A stretch of 37,744 nucleotides of DNA from contig JANQZS010000093.1 in assembly GCA_030728405.1 (NCBI GenBank), forward strand, positions 91,314-129,057, given 5' to 3'. The stretch comes from Candidatus Nanopelagicales bacterium (GTDB taxonomy: Bacteria > Actinomycetota > Actinomycetes > S36-B12). The first letter of the stretch is position 1; the number at the start of each line of letters is the position of its first letter. Both the position numbers and the translations under genes were made by a program. Positions 1 through 9,283 of this stretch are shown one piece after another. The notes beneath the pieces are model-generated. The model was not told the DNA's origin. It was given only the letters and a program-made list of their open reading frames with translations, and did not search any database.

Positions 1-993
1 TCCTCCTCCAAGGCGATCTTGAAAGAGGCCGGCTACGTCAACGCTGGCACCTGCGAGTTCTTGATCGGCGTCGATGGCACCATCTCTTTCCTCGAGGTCA
101 ACACCCGCCTGCAGGTGGAACACCCCGTATCTGAGGAAGTCACCGGTATCGACCTGGTGCGCGAGCAGTTCCGCATCGCCCGTGGTGGCACGATCGATTA
201 CGCCGACCCGGAAGTGCGCGGTCACTCCATCGAGTTCCGCATCAACGGTGAGGATCCCGGCCGCGGATTCCTCCCAGCACCTGGTGCCCTGAACGTGTTC
301 TCCCCACCCAGTGGTCCCGGCGTTCGCGTTGATGCTGGTTTTCAGGCTGGCGATGTGATCGGTGGCAACTTCGATTCACTCCTTGCCAAGTTGATCATCA
401 CCGGCAAGGACCGCACGGAGGCAATCGAGCGGGCCCGCCGCGCCCTCGATGAATTCCAGATCGACGGCATCGCGACCGCACTCACCTTCCACCAAGTTGT
501 GGTCCGCGACCCTGCCTTCGCCCCTGTCAACCCGGCTGCCCCATTCACGGTTCACACCCGCTGGATCGAGACCGAGTTCGAGAACAACATCCCCGCCTAC
601 TCCGGTAGTACCGATGCCGCCGCTGAACAGGCCGTGCGCGAGAGCGTTGTTGTTGAAGTTGGCGGAAAGCGCATCGAGGTGACTCTGCCCGCTGGGCTTG
701 GATCAGTGGGCACCTCAACCGCAACAGGTGCTGCGCCCAAGAAGCGCGCCCGCACCAAGGCAGCCAGCGGTGTTTCCGGGGATGCGGTAGCCGCTCCCAT
801 GCAGGGCACCATCGTCAAGGTCGAGGTCACCGAAGGCCAGCAGGTTGCTGCCGGTGATCTGATCGTCGTGCTTGAGGCCATGAAGATGGAACAGCCGCTC
901 ACCGCGCACAAAGCAGGCACCGTCACGGGCTTGAGCGCTGAGCAAGGCGCCATGGTCACCACCGGCATGGTGCTCTGCGAGATCAAAGACTGA
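1..993 (+). CDS. accA: Acetyl/propionyl-CoA carboxylase biotin carboxylase + BCCP subunit (5' truncated by window edge)
   Basis: Frame is open from base 1. Biotin carboxylase C-terminal motif [24 protein letters not shown] and biotinylation motif [11 protein letters not shown] near the C-terminus. Confidence 0.93.
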   Translation, partial: SSSKAILKEAGYVNAGTCEFLIGVDGTISFLEVNTRLQVEHPVSEEVTGIDLVREQFRIARGGTIDYADPEVRGHSIEFRINGEDPGRGFLPAPGALNVFSPPSGPGVRVDAGFQAGDVIGGNFDSLLAKLIITGKDRTEAIERARRALDEFQIDGIATALTFHQVVVRDPAFAPVNPAAPFTVHTRWIETEFENNIPAYSGSTDAAAEQAVRESVVVEVGGKRIEVTLPAGLGSVGTSTATGAAPKKRARTKAASGVSGDAVAAPMQGTIVKVEVTEGQQVAAGDLIVVLEAMKMEQPLTAHKAGTVTGLSAEQGAMVTTGMVLCEIKD

Positions 994-1008
994 CCCCCAC
1001 CCGCCCGG

Positions 1009-1096
1009 CGCCCAATGCGCGGTTTCGAGGTCCAATTTGCGGTTCCGGTGGTGTTTTTTCGAGGTTGCACCGCAAATTCGACCTCCAACTTCCACG
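1009..1096. repeat. Imperfect palindromic repeat, copy 1 (3' side of the DUF559 gene)
   Basis: Arms GAGGTCCAATTTGCGGT (1027-1043) and ACCGCAAATTCGACCTC (1069-1085) pair 16/17. The segment matches the reverse complement of ~2278-2363, best at both ends. Confidence 0.8.
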
Positions 1097-1119
1097 GTCA
1101 CGGTCTATTCGGCCTCCAA

Positions 1120-2181
1120 CTAAGCAGCACCACGTTCCAACGCCTTGCGTATCCGAGCCTGCATCACCTTCGGATTCACAACTCCCTCGGCCCAGTTCCA
1201 CCTGATGACGGTCCAACCAGCATTGGCCAAAGCTTCCTGCCGGATCTTTTCCCTACGCAGATCATCAATGGATAGGTACTTGCTCATGCCATCTGCTTCG
1301 CCAATGACTCGCTGCCTGCGCCACAAGAAGTCACACCAATAGAGGTGGCCATCTGCACCACGAACCGGCTGACCGCACTCAGGTTCAGGAAGGCGCCCAC
1401 GCTTCATATTCACTCTGCTCATCGACTCCAGCACGGACTCAGATGCTGGATTGATCAGCGTCAATGCTTTCCGAAGAACTGCGGCACCATCGCGCCATTC
1501 ACTGCCCAAGGCAGCAATCTGTAGCGCGGCCAAGGCACTCGCCACACTCTTCGCATCGAGGACCGCACGGCGAATATCCCGATCAGTATCCATGGCGCCG
1601 ACCACTCGCCGTATGCAGGCATCGAGAACCGCAACCGCTTGGTCAAGTCGAAGTGTCAGCGAATAGTCGATTGCGGTTCGGGCCAATGCAGTGACGGGCA
1701 GCCCATTGAGTTCGATGCGTTGATGACTTGGGATTTCTTGTTTGTGGAGCTTGAGCCAGCCCGAATTCTCGCCATGATTGCACAGAGCAAAATGCACATG
1801 CGGTATTTGGTGACCGAGAACCTCCCGATCACCCAAACCGTTTCCCTTTCCGCTGCTATGCCCATCGCCGCGAGCATCAAAAGTAGGAATCTCTAACAGC
1901 AGCGCTGCGGTTGCCCCCATTGCAACTCCACCTGGCCGAGCCGCGTGGGCTGCTGCGACTGCTGTTTTCAGCCGAGCGATCTCGTCCGCATTACGCCATT
2001 GCTCAACATCGAGAAGTACCCCGAAACGAATGGGCACCAACGCTTCTGCCTTCACGGCCGCAGTCAATTGATGGCGGGTGAGCCCCGTGCTCATGAGTCG
2101 ATGTGCGGGAGCTGCTCCGTGCACCATCACAGCGCGAGCAATGGTGAGAGTCGTTGCGATCCGCTGTGGATGTGACATCAC
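1120..2181 (-). CDS. DUF559 / AbiEi-like protein with C-terminal Vsr-like endonuclease-fold domain
   Basis: 353 aa. C-terminal CDFLWRRQRVIGEADGMSKY...DDLRREKIRQEALANAGWTVIRWNW is typical of DUF559 (PD-(D/E)xK/Vsr-like). The N-terminal half resembles AbiEi-type winged-helix regions. Confidence 0.75.
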   Translation of the reverse strand: MMSHPQRIATTLTIARAVMVHGAAPAHRLMSTGLTRHQLTAAVKAEALVPIRFGVLLDVEQWRNADEIARLKTAVAAAHAARPGGVAMGATAALLLEIPTFDARGDGHSSGKGNGLGDREVLGHQIPHVHFALCNHGENSGWLKLHKQEIPSHQRIELNGLPVTALARTAIDYSLTLRLDQAVAVLDACIRRVVGAMDTDRDIRRAVLDAKSVASALAALQIAALGSEWRDGAAVLRKALTLINPASESVLESMSRVNMKRGRLPEPECGQPVRGADGHLYWCDFLWRRQRVIGEADGMSKYLSIDDLRREKIRQEALANAGWTVIRWNWAEGVVNPKVMQARIRKALERGAA

Positions 2182-2277
2182 CCGACTGTGTAGGGATGAG
2201 ACTGACGATGCAAATAGTCGTCCACAGGGGCAGCCCAGACGAATGGCCAGGCGAATAGTCAGTCAGTCGCCTAAGTC

Positions 2278-2363
2278 CTTGAAAGTTGGAGGCTCAAATT
2301 ACGGCGGAGAAGCAACTCAACAAGCCCGGAACCGCAATTTGGGCCTCGAACCACGCAGTGGGG
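2278..2363. repeat. Imperfect palindromic repeat, copy 2 (5' side of the DUF559 gene, inverted relative to copy 1)
   Basis: Arms GAGGCTCAAATTACGGC (2289-2305) and ACCGCAATTTGGGCCTC (2331-2347) pair 14/17. Inverted match to copy 1. Confidence 0.8.
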
Positions 2364-2369
2364 CAAAAA

Positions 2370-2813
2370 TCAGGGGTTGCTCGACATTGACCGCACGCGG
2401 ACTACGTAATCCTCCGGCGCCCCAGCTTCATGGGCTGCATCGGCAATCATGTCGACGTAGCGCCGAGACGGCAGACCACCCTCGTAATCATCGAGCACGT
2501 AAATCCAGGCAACGTGGGATCCATTCATCGTCTCAACGCGCACGCGGATCTTGCGCCAAAGCCCGAGGGCAACACCCTCCCACGCATCAAGGGTCAACTC
2601 ATCAAGGTGCGTCATGTCGTAGAGCATCACGAAGACGTCGTGTTCATAGTCCTCAACAACGGTTGCAAGGGCCCCGTCCCAACCGAGGTTCTCTCCTGCG
2701 AAGGTGAGCCGCCAGCCGCGCAACCAGCCAAATCCCTGTGATGGGGAGGACGGAGCCCGCTCGGCCATCAGCCGAGGATCGAGGTTCGATCCATACGCTG
2801 CATACAGGGCCAC
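2370..2813 (-). CDS. Gamma-glutamylcyclotransferase-family protein
   Basis: VALYAAYGSNLDPRLM start motif (GTG start at 2813 chosen over the longer ORF) and VVRVRSMSSNP C-terminus. Divergent from the lpdA-like gene. Confidence 0.8.
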   Translation of the reverse strand: MALYAAYGSNLDPRLMAERAPSSPSQGFGWLRGWRLTFAGENLGWDGALATVVEDYEHDVFVMLYDMTHLDELTLDAWEGVALGLWRKIRVRVETMNGSHVAWIYVLDDYEGGLPSRRYVDMIADAAHEAGAPEDYVVRVRSMSSNP

Positions 2814-2858
2814 GGGACCAGAGTAGGCACTGAAGGGCCGTTGCGAAAGAATGACGAC

Positions 2859-4271
2859 GTGACTGCTGTGGTGATCATCGGAGCCGGCCCTGGTGGGTAT
2901 GAGGCAGCGCTCGTGGCTCGCCAGCTCGGAGCAGAGGTCACCCTGATTGATAGGGATGGAATCGGCGGTTCCTGCGTCTTGACTGACTGTGTGCCGAGCA
3001 AGACTCTGATCGCAACCGCCGAGGCGATGACCCAGACCGCAGAGAGCGCCGGTCTCGGGGTGCTGATCGCGGGCCAATCCCCTACCGCGAACCTCATCGG
3101 CGTCGACTTGAACACGGTCAATGCCCGGATCAAGGCCCTTGCTAGCAAGCAGAGCGATGACATTCGCAATCAGCTGATCGAGCATGGCGTGCAGATCCTC
3201 GAGGGTGCCGGACGGTTCATCGACCAGCACCATATTGAAATCACCAGCCCAGGCGGATCGGTCACCACGATCAGCGCAGATGCCACCTTGATCGCAACCG
3301 GTGCTCGACCACGCGAACTTGAATCAGCAGCCCCTGATGGTGAACGCATCTTGACCTGGGAGCAGCTCTACAACCTGCCGGAACCACCTGCGCGGCTGAT
3401 CGTGGTGGGCTCGGGTGTGACAGGTGCAGAGTTCGCATCGGCGTATCGAGCACTGGGCAGTGAAGTTGTGTTGGTGTCATCGCGCGATCGCGTGCTGCCT
3501 AGTGAAGATCCTGATGCTGCAGCCGTGATCGAAAACGTGTTTGCTAGACGTGGCATCCAGGTACTGGCGAATTCTCGCGCGATTTCTGCCGAGCGCTCAA
3601 CCGATGGTGCCGACGGTGCAGCGGGGGTGGTGGTTACCCTCAAGGACGGTACGAAGATTCATGGCAGCCATGTACTCATGGCGGTTGGTTCGATCCCCAA
3701 CACTGATGCGCTCAACGTGGAAGCTGCTGGTGTTGATGTTGATCCGGCCGGCTTCATAACAGTGGATCGCGTATCGAGAACGACTGCTCGCAATATCTAT
3801 GCGGCTGGCGATTGCACGGGAGTGCTGATGCTCGCCTCAGTCGCGGCGATGCAGGGCCGGATTGCCATGTGGCACGCGCTCGGTGATGCAGTGCAGCCGC
3901 TTGATCGCAATGTGGTTTCCAGCACGGTCTTCACCGATCCTGAGATTGCTACAGTCGGCATGACCCAGTCCGATATCGATTCCGACGAAATCCGGGCCGA
4001 CGTGTACACGATGCCCCTTGCCACTAATGCACGGGCGAAGATGCAAGACACCCAAGAAGGCTTCGTCAAGATCTTCTGCCGCAAGGGAACCCGATTGATT
4101 GCCGGGGCTGTGGTGGTGGGCCCCCACGCGAGCGAGCTCATACATGTGCTCGCCCTTGCTATCCAACAGCGCCTCACCGCCGATGAGGTTGCGGCAACTT
4201 TCACTGTGTACCCGAGCCTTTCCGGATCCATCGCTGAAGCCGCACGCCGCCTCCACATCATCGAGGACTAG
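2859..4271 (+). CDS. lpdA: NAD(P)H-quinone dehydrogenase / dihydrolipoamide dehydrogenase-like flavoprotein (LpdA type)
   Basis: VVIIGAGPGGYEAALVARQLG FAD motif, GGSCVLTDCVPSKTLIAT, NAD-binding VVGSGVTGAEFASAY, and IYAAGDCTGVLMLASVAAMQGRIAMWHALG. ORF track start is 2841 (TTG); GTG at 2859 is more likely. Confidence 0.82.
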   Translation: MTAVVIIGAGPGGYEAALVARQLGAEVTLIDRDGIGGSCVLTDCVPSKTLIATAEAMTQTAESAGLGVLIAGQSPTANLIGVDLNTVNARIKALASKQSDDIRNQLIEHGVQILEGAGRFIDQHHIEITSPGGSVTTISADATLIATGARPRELESAAPDGERILTWEQLYNLPEPPARLIVVGSGVTGAEFASAYRALGSEVVLVSSRDRVLPSEDPDAAAVIENVFARRGIQVLANSRAISAERSTDGADGAAGVVVTLKDGTKIHGSHVLMAVGSIPNTDALNVEAAGVDVDPAGFITVDRVSRTTARNIYAAGDCTGVLMLASVAAMQGRIAMWHALGDAVQPLDRNVVSSTVFTDPEIATVGMTQSDIDSDEIRADVYTMPLATNARAKMQDTQEGFVKIFCRKGTRLIAGAVVVGPHASELIHVLALAIQQRLTADEVAATFTVYPSLSGSIAEAARRLHIIED

Positions 4272-4323
4272 CGAGTTCTTGCACGCGACAACCCAGACAA
4301 GCCACTCAGAGTAGGTTTGCCGA

Positions 4324-5136
4324 ATGACCGATAACGAGGCCACCAAGGTCGCAAATGATGCCGCCCGTGAATCCGCCAGCACACTGCGCGCCCTGACCAA
4401 CGTTGACCAGCACGACGTCTGCGTCATCCTTGGATCTGGCTGGGTGCCGGCAGCTGAGTTGCTCGGCACCACGGTGGCCGATTTCCCCGTGACCGAACTT
4501 CCGCACTTCTCCCCGCCGGCAGTAGCTGGCCATGCCGGCCGGGTTCGTTCGATCGACGCTGACGGCACCAAGGTGCTCGTGTTCCTTGGACGCACACATC
4601 TCTATGAAGAGCGCGGTGTTGATGCTGTGACGCACGCCGTACGCACCGCGCACTTCGCCGGCTGTAAGACGATCGTGTTGACCAACGGTTGCGGTGGCCT
4701 AGACCCACAATGGAGCCCGGGCACCCCGGTCCTGATTCGCGATCACATCAATCTCACCGGGGTATCACCGCTGCACGGCGCGCACTTTGTTGACCTCACC
4801 AATCTGTACTCACCGAGACTGCGGGCAATGTGTCAAGAGCTTGAACCGAGCCTTACCGAAGGCGTGTATTGCCAGTTTCGCGGGCCTATGTATGAAACAC
4901 CCGCAGAAATCGGCATGGTCGCAGCAATCGGAGGCACGTTGGTGGGCATGAGCACCGCACTTGAAGCCATCGTTGCGCGCTCGCTCGCGATGGAGATTCT
5001 CGGACTCTCACTCGTGACCAACCTCGCGGCCGGCATGACCGGCGAACCCCTCAATCACGAGGAAGTCCTTGAAGCGGGTAACGCCGCAGCCACCCGCATG
5101 GGCGATCTCCTTGCCCGCGTGATTCGAGGACTCTGA
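4324..5136 (+). CDS. deoD: Purine nucleoside phosphorylase
   Basis: VILGSGWVPAAE, FLGRTHLYE, GPMYETPAEI, GMSTALEAIVAR, LVTNLAAGM; PNP family II signature residues. Confidence 0.92.
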   Translation: MTDNEATKVANDAARESASTLRALTNVDQHDVCVILGSGWVPAAELLGTTVADFPVTELPHFSPPAVAGHAGRVRSIDADGTKVLVFLGRTHLYEERGVDAVTHAVRTAHFAGCKTIVLTNGCGGLDPQWSPGTPVLIRDHINLTGVSPLHGAHFVDLTNLYSPRLRAMCQELEPSLTEGVYCQFRGPMYETPAEIGMVAAIGGTLVGMSTALEAIVARSLAMEILGLSLVTNLAAGMTGEPLNHEEVLEAGNAAATRMGDLLARVIRGL

Positions 5137-5140
5137 TCAC

Positions 5141-6868
5141 ATGAACGCCATCCCCAGCGATGTGCAACTCCTGCGACATGCCCGGGCTTGGCTTGACCAA
5201 GACCCTGATCTGAGTACCGCTGAGCAGTTGCGCGCGCTGATCGAGCAAGCGCCAGAGAACCCCGAGGCAATGAGCGAACTGCACGATTGCTTCAACACCC
5301 GCCTCGCATTCGGCACCGCCGGTTTACGCGGGGCTCTTGGCCCTGGCCCCAACCGGATGAACCGCGTGTTGGTGATGCAAGCAGCTGCTGGACTTGCCGC
5401 GTACCTCAATGAGCGTGGCGGTGGGGCGGTAGTGATCGGCTACGACGCACGCCACAACTCCGATGTGTTCGCCCGCGATACGGCTGCCGTCATGACTGGC
5501 GCCGGCCTTTCCGCGATGGTGTTGCCCGAGCCACTGCCCACCCCAATTCTTGCGTTTGCCATTCTTGAGCTCGGCTGCGCAGCCGGCGTGATGGTCACTG
5601 CGAGCCACAATCCCCCGCAAGACAACGGCTACAAGGTTTACCTTGGTGATGGATCGCAAATCATTCCACCGGTGGATGCAGAAATCGCTGCGCACATCGA
5701 TCGCGTTGCCGCCTCGACGCTGATCAGTGACATCCCTGTGGGTGATGAGTGGGTAACGCTCAATGACGACGTCATCAATGCCTACATCACAAAGACGGCT
5801 GCGCTGATTACTAGCCCACCCACAACCCATGCCCGCGTTGTCTATTCGGCGATGCACGGTGTGGGCGGACGCATCATGAACAGGGTGTGCGCCAAGGCTG
5901 CTTTCCCCGTGCCCGCACCGGTTGATCTGCAATTCGACCCTGACCCTGATTTTCCCACGGTTGCGTTTCCCAATCCCGAAGAACCTGGAGCGATTGACCT
6001 CTCGCTCATCGCTGCCCGCGAGAACGACGCCGACATCGTGATTGCCAACGATCCTGATGCGGATCGCTGCGCCGTGGCGATTCCTACTGGTGAAACTGAC
6101 GATGAAGGCATGCCCGCTTGGCGAATGTTGCGCGGTGATGAAGTGGGCTCACTCCTTGCGTGGTGGATCATCCAACGCGCGAAGCAATCAGAACGCGCGC
6201 AGCAAGAAGGAGATAAACAGCACCAAGAACTCCCCCCGGTCATGGCGCAATCCCTTGTCTCGGGCCAGATGCTGCAATCAATCGCCGCAGCCGCCGGGAT
6301 CGAGTACCGCCAAACCCTCACCGGCTTTAAGTGGATCGGCCGGATCCCCGGGTTGGTCTACGGATACGAAGAAGCATTGGGTTACTGCGTTGACCCACAG
6401 ACGGTGAAGGACAAAGACGGCATCAGCGCCGCGCTGCTCGTGATCGAGATGGCCTCGCACCTCAAGTCCGAGGGCCGCACATTGCAGAGCGCACTCGACG
6501 ATTTAGCGATTGAGCACGGAGTTTTTGCGACCGATCAGGTGAGCGCGCGGGTCCAAGACCTCGCTGACATCCCCCGGATCATGAACCAGCTTCGCAGTCA
6601 CCCGCCCAGCACCATCGGCGGAATCGCTGTCGATGAGTTCATCGATCTCGAGCTCGGCTCTCCCGATCTGCCACCCACCGACGGCCTGCTGTTCCGCCTG
6701 GCCGGCGGTGCCCGGGTGATTGTGCGGCCGAGCGGCACTGAACCCAAGGTCAAGTGCTACCTGCAGGCGGTCGCTCCCGTCACGGGCACAGACCTCACTA
6801 GCGCTCGGGCATCAGCCCAAGGGGTCCTTTCGGCGCTCGCCTTCGAGGTTGGCGGCTGGCTACAGTAG
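5141..6868 (+). CDS. Phospho-sugar mutase (phosphomannomutase/phosphoglucomutase family; probable phosphopentomutase role)
   Basis: FGTAGLRGALGPGPNRMN, phosphoserine loop VTASHNPPQDNGYKVY, metal loop NDPDADRCAV, RPSGTEPKVKCY. Confidence 0.9.
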   Translation: MNAIPSDVQLLRHARAWLDQDPDLSTAEQLRALIEQAPENPEAMSELHDCFNTRLAFGTAGLRGALGPGPNRMNRVLVMQAAAGLAAYLNERGGGAVVIGYDARHNSDVFARDTAAVMTGAGLSAMVLPEPLPTPILAFAILELGCAAGVMVTASHNPPQDNGYKVYLGDGSQIIPPVDAEIAAHIDRVAASTLISDIPVGDEWVTLNDDVINAYITKTAALITSPPTTHARVVYSAMHGVGGRIMNRVCAKAAFPVPAPVDLQFDPDPDFPTVAFPNPEEPGAIDLSLIAARENDADIVIANDPDADRCAVAIPTGETDDEGMPAWRMLRGDEVGSLLAWWIIQRAKQSERAQQEGDKQHQELPPVMAQSLVSGQMLQSIAAAAGIEYRQTLTGFKWIGRIPGLVYGYEEALGYCVDPQTVKDKDGISAALLVIEMASHLKSEGRTLQSALDDLAIEHGVFATDQVSARVQDLADIPRIMNQLRSHPPSTIGGIAVDEFIDLELGSPDLPPTDGLLFRLAGGARVIVRPSGTEPKVKCYLQAVAPVTGTDLTSARASAQGVLSALAFEVGGWLQ

Positions 6869-6872
6869 GGCC

Positions 6873-7820
6873 GTGCCTTCCCCCTCAATCACCTCAAGCG
6901 GCCTGCCCGATGGCAGCGCCGCCTCCCTCACAGGCTTCCTGCACGGGTTGCCCGGAGTGGATCAGGTAGGGGCAGAGGCCAGAGCCGCAATGCTCGGCAC
7001 TCGTTCCATCAAAAACGACGCAAAATCCTGGGCCATAGATCTGGCGATCCGCATGATCGACCTGACCACCTTGGAAGGCATGGACACCCCGGGCAAGGTG
7101 CGGGCGATGTGCGCCAAGGCTCTGCGCCCCGATCCCACCGATTCCTCGTGCCCCAGTGTGGCGGCGGTGTGCGTCTACGGTGACATGGTCCAGACCGCTC
7201 GCCAGGCAGTCGGTGATCGGATTCATGTGGCTGCAGTGGCCACAGCCTTTCCCAGCGGTCGGGCCAGCCTCGAGGTAAAACTGCTCGACACGCGTGATGC
7301 GGTAAACGCTGGTGCGGATGAAATCGACATGGTGATCGACCGCGGAGCTTTCCTCTCGGGCAACTACGTCAAAGTTTTTGATGAGATCGTGGCGATCAAA
7401 GAAGCCTGCGGATCAGCGCACCTAAAAGTGATCCTGGAAACCGGTGAACTCAAGACCCTCGACAACGTGCGCCGCGCGAGTTGGCTCGCGATGGTCGCTG
7501 GAGCCGATGTAATCAAAACGAGCACCGGCAAAGTGGTACCTGCTGCAACGCTCCCGGTAACACTCGTGATGCTCGAGGCCGTTCGTGATTTTCATCGCAC
7601 CACCGGAACAAGAATTGGCGTCAAGGCCGCTGGAGGCATTCGCACCAGCAAAGACGCAATCAAATACCTGGTGCTGGTCAACGAAACCCTCGGCGAAGAC
7701 TGGCTCACTCCGGATCTCTTCCGATTCGGCGCGAGCACTCTGCTCAATGATCTACTCCTGCAACGTCAACGCATCTCCACCGGCCATTACTCCGGCCCCA
7801 ACTACGTCACGATCGACTGA
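6873..7820 (+). CDS. deoC: Deoxyribose-phosphate aldolase
   Basis: VCVYGDMVQTAR, DEIDMVIDRGAFLSGNY, LKVILETGEL, ADVIKTSTGK, VKAAGGIRT. GTG at 6873 preferred over the upstream ORF start, which lies inside the mutase gene. Confidence 0.92.
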   Translation: MPSPSITSSGLPDGSAASLTGFLHGLPGVDQVGAEARAAMLGTRSIKNDAKSWAIDLAIRMIDLTTLEGMDTPGKVRAMCAKALRPDPTDSSCPSVAAVCVYGDMVQTARQAVGDRIHVAAVATAFPSGRASLEVKLLDTRDAVNAGADEIDMVIDRGAFLSGNYVKVFDEIVAIKEACGSAHLKVILETGELKTLDNVRRASWLAMVAGADVIKTSTGKVVPAATLPVTLVMLEAVRDFHRTTGTRIGVKAAGGIRTSKDAIKYLVLVNETLGEDWLTPDLFRFGASTLLNDLLLQRQRISTGHYSGPNYVTID

Positions 7821-7837
7821 AGGCGAGGCCACCCAAT

Positions 7838-9283
7838 ATGAAGTTCGAATACGCAGCAGCGCCTGAATCACGCGCGGTGGTGAATATTGCCTCGAACTAC
7901 GGGCTGTTCATTAATGGTGAGTTCGTCGAGCCACACAGCGGTGCATTCTTTAAAACCGTTAACCCAGCCACAGAAGAGGTCCTCAGTGAGGTAGCCGAAG
8001 CCGGGCAGGCCGATGTTGATGCTGCCGTCAAGGCAGCCAGACGCGCTTATGACAAAACGTGGTCACGGATGTCTGGGAAGGATCGCGGCAAGTACCTCTT
8101 CCGGATCGCTCGACTGATCCAAGAGCGCAGCCGCGAACTCGCAGTCCTTGAATCCATTGATAACGGGAAGCCGATCCGGGAATCCCGCGACGTCGATCTC
8201 CCCCTCGTTGCCGCCCACTTCTTCTACTACGCCGGTTGGGCCGACAAACTCGAATTCGCTGGGCTAGGTGACAACCCGCAGCCGCTCGGGGTTGCGGCAC
8301 AAGTCATCCCATGGAACTTCCCGCTACTCATGCTCGCGTGGAAGATCGCGCCAGCGTTGGCCTGCGGTAACACCGTTGTCCTGAAGCCAGCTGAGACCAC
8401 TCCCCTGACCGCCCTGGCATTCGCCGATATTTGTCAGCAAGCGGATCTGCCACCGGGCGTGGTGAACATCATCACCGGCGCGGGTGAAACCGGGCGCATG
8501 CTCGTGGAGCACCCTGACGTGAACAAGGTGGCCTTCACGGGCCGCACCGAGGTGGGCAAGGCAATCCAGCGCGCGGTTGCCGGGACCGGCAAGGCGCTCA
8601 CCCTCGAACTCGGTGGCAAGGCCGCAAACATTGTCTTTGATGACGCACCCTTTGATGAGGCCATCGAGGGCGTGGTGAACGGCATCTTCTTCAACCAGGG
8701 GCACGTGTGCTGCGCGGGCAGCCGACTGCTGATTCAAGAGTCGGTGGCCGATCAGTTCATCGAAGCGTTGAAATCTCGTCTGGGCACCCTGCGCCTCGGG
8801 GATCCTCTCGATAAGAACACCGACATCGGGGCAATCAATTCCTATCAGCAACTCGCCAAGATCGAAGAACTCAGCAAATCAGGTGAGGACGAAGGCGCAG
8901 AGCGCTGGAGTGCACAGTGCGACATGCCGGATAAGGGTTGGTGGTTCCCACCCACTCTCTTCACGGGAGTTACCCAAGCCCATCGGATCGCCCGCGAAGA
9001 AATCTTTGGACCGGTGTTATCGGTGCTCACTTTCCGCACACCAGATGAAGCAATCGAGAAGGCAAACAACACTCCCTTCGGCCTCTCCGCCGGAATCTGG
9101 ACGGAGAAGGGCAGTCGCATCCTGCATATGGCGAACTCGCTGCGTGCTGGTGTGATCTGGGCAAACACCTTCAATCGGTTCGATCCGACCAGCCCCTTCG
9201 GTGGCTACAAGGAATCCGGATTTGGTCGCGAGGGCGGCGTGCATGGTCTTGCTGCTTACCTGAAAGTGGAGGACCCGTCATGA
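7838..9283 (+). CDS. Aldehyde dehydrogenase, catalytically complete
   Basis: PWNFPLLML, LKPAETTPLT, LELGGKAANIVF, FFNQGHVCCAGSRL (catalytic Cys), EEIFGPVLSV, FGGYKESGFGREGG. Confidence 0.95.
   Translation: MKFEYAAAPESRAVVNIASNYGLFINGEFVEPHSGAFFKTVNPATEEVLSEVAEAGQADVDAAVKAARRAYDKTWSRMSGKDRGKYLFRIARLIQERSRELAVLESIDNGKPIRESRDVDLPLVAAHFFYYAGWADKLEFAGLGDNPQPLGVAAQVIPWNFPLLMLAWKIAPALACGNTVVLKPAETTPLTALAFADICQQADLPPGVVNIITGAGETGRMLVEHPDVNKVAFTGRTEVGKAIQRAVAGTGKALTLELGGKAANIVFDDAPFDEAIEGVVNGIFFNQGHVCCAGSRLLIQESVADQFIEALKSRLGTLRLGDPLDKNTDIGAINSYQQLAKIEELSKSGEDEGAERWSAQCDMPDKGWWFPPTLFTGVTQAHRIAREEIFGPVLSVLTFRTPDEAIEKANNTPFGLSAGIWTEKGSRILHMANSLRAGVIWANTFNRFDPTSPFGGYKESGFGREGGVHGLAAYLKVEDPS

Noticed and set aside
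597-1101. Minus-strand ORFs (163 aa, 128 aa) opposite the BCCP region
   Set aside because: They lie antisense to a clear accA coding frame, have low-complexity Ser/Thr/Ala-rich composition and no recognisable motif.
2078-2707. 209-aa plus-strand ORF over the DUF559 5' end and palindrome copy 2
   Set aside because: Arg/Pro/Ser-rich shadow ORF antisense to the DUF559 and gamma-glutamylcyclotransferase genes; no family resemblance.
2814-3233. N-terminal extension of the gamma-glutamylcyclotransferase ORF
   Set aside because: It runs antisense into lpdA; the conserved VALYAAYGSNL start with GTG at 2813 gives a normal-length protein.
3837-4595. 252-aa minus-strand ORF
   Set aside because: Antisense to lpdA and the PNP gene, without motifs; a high-GC shadow ORF.
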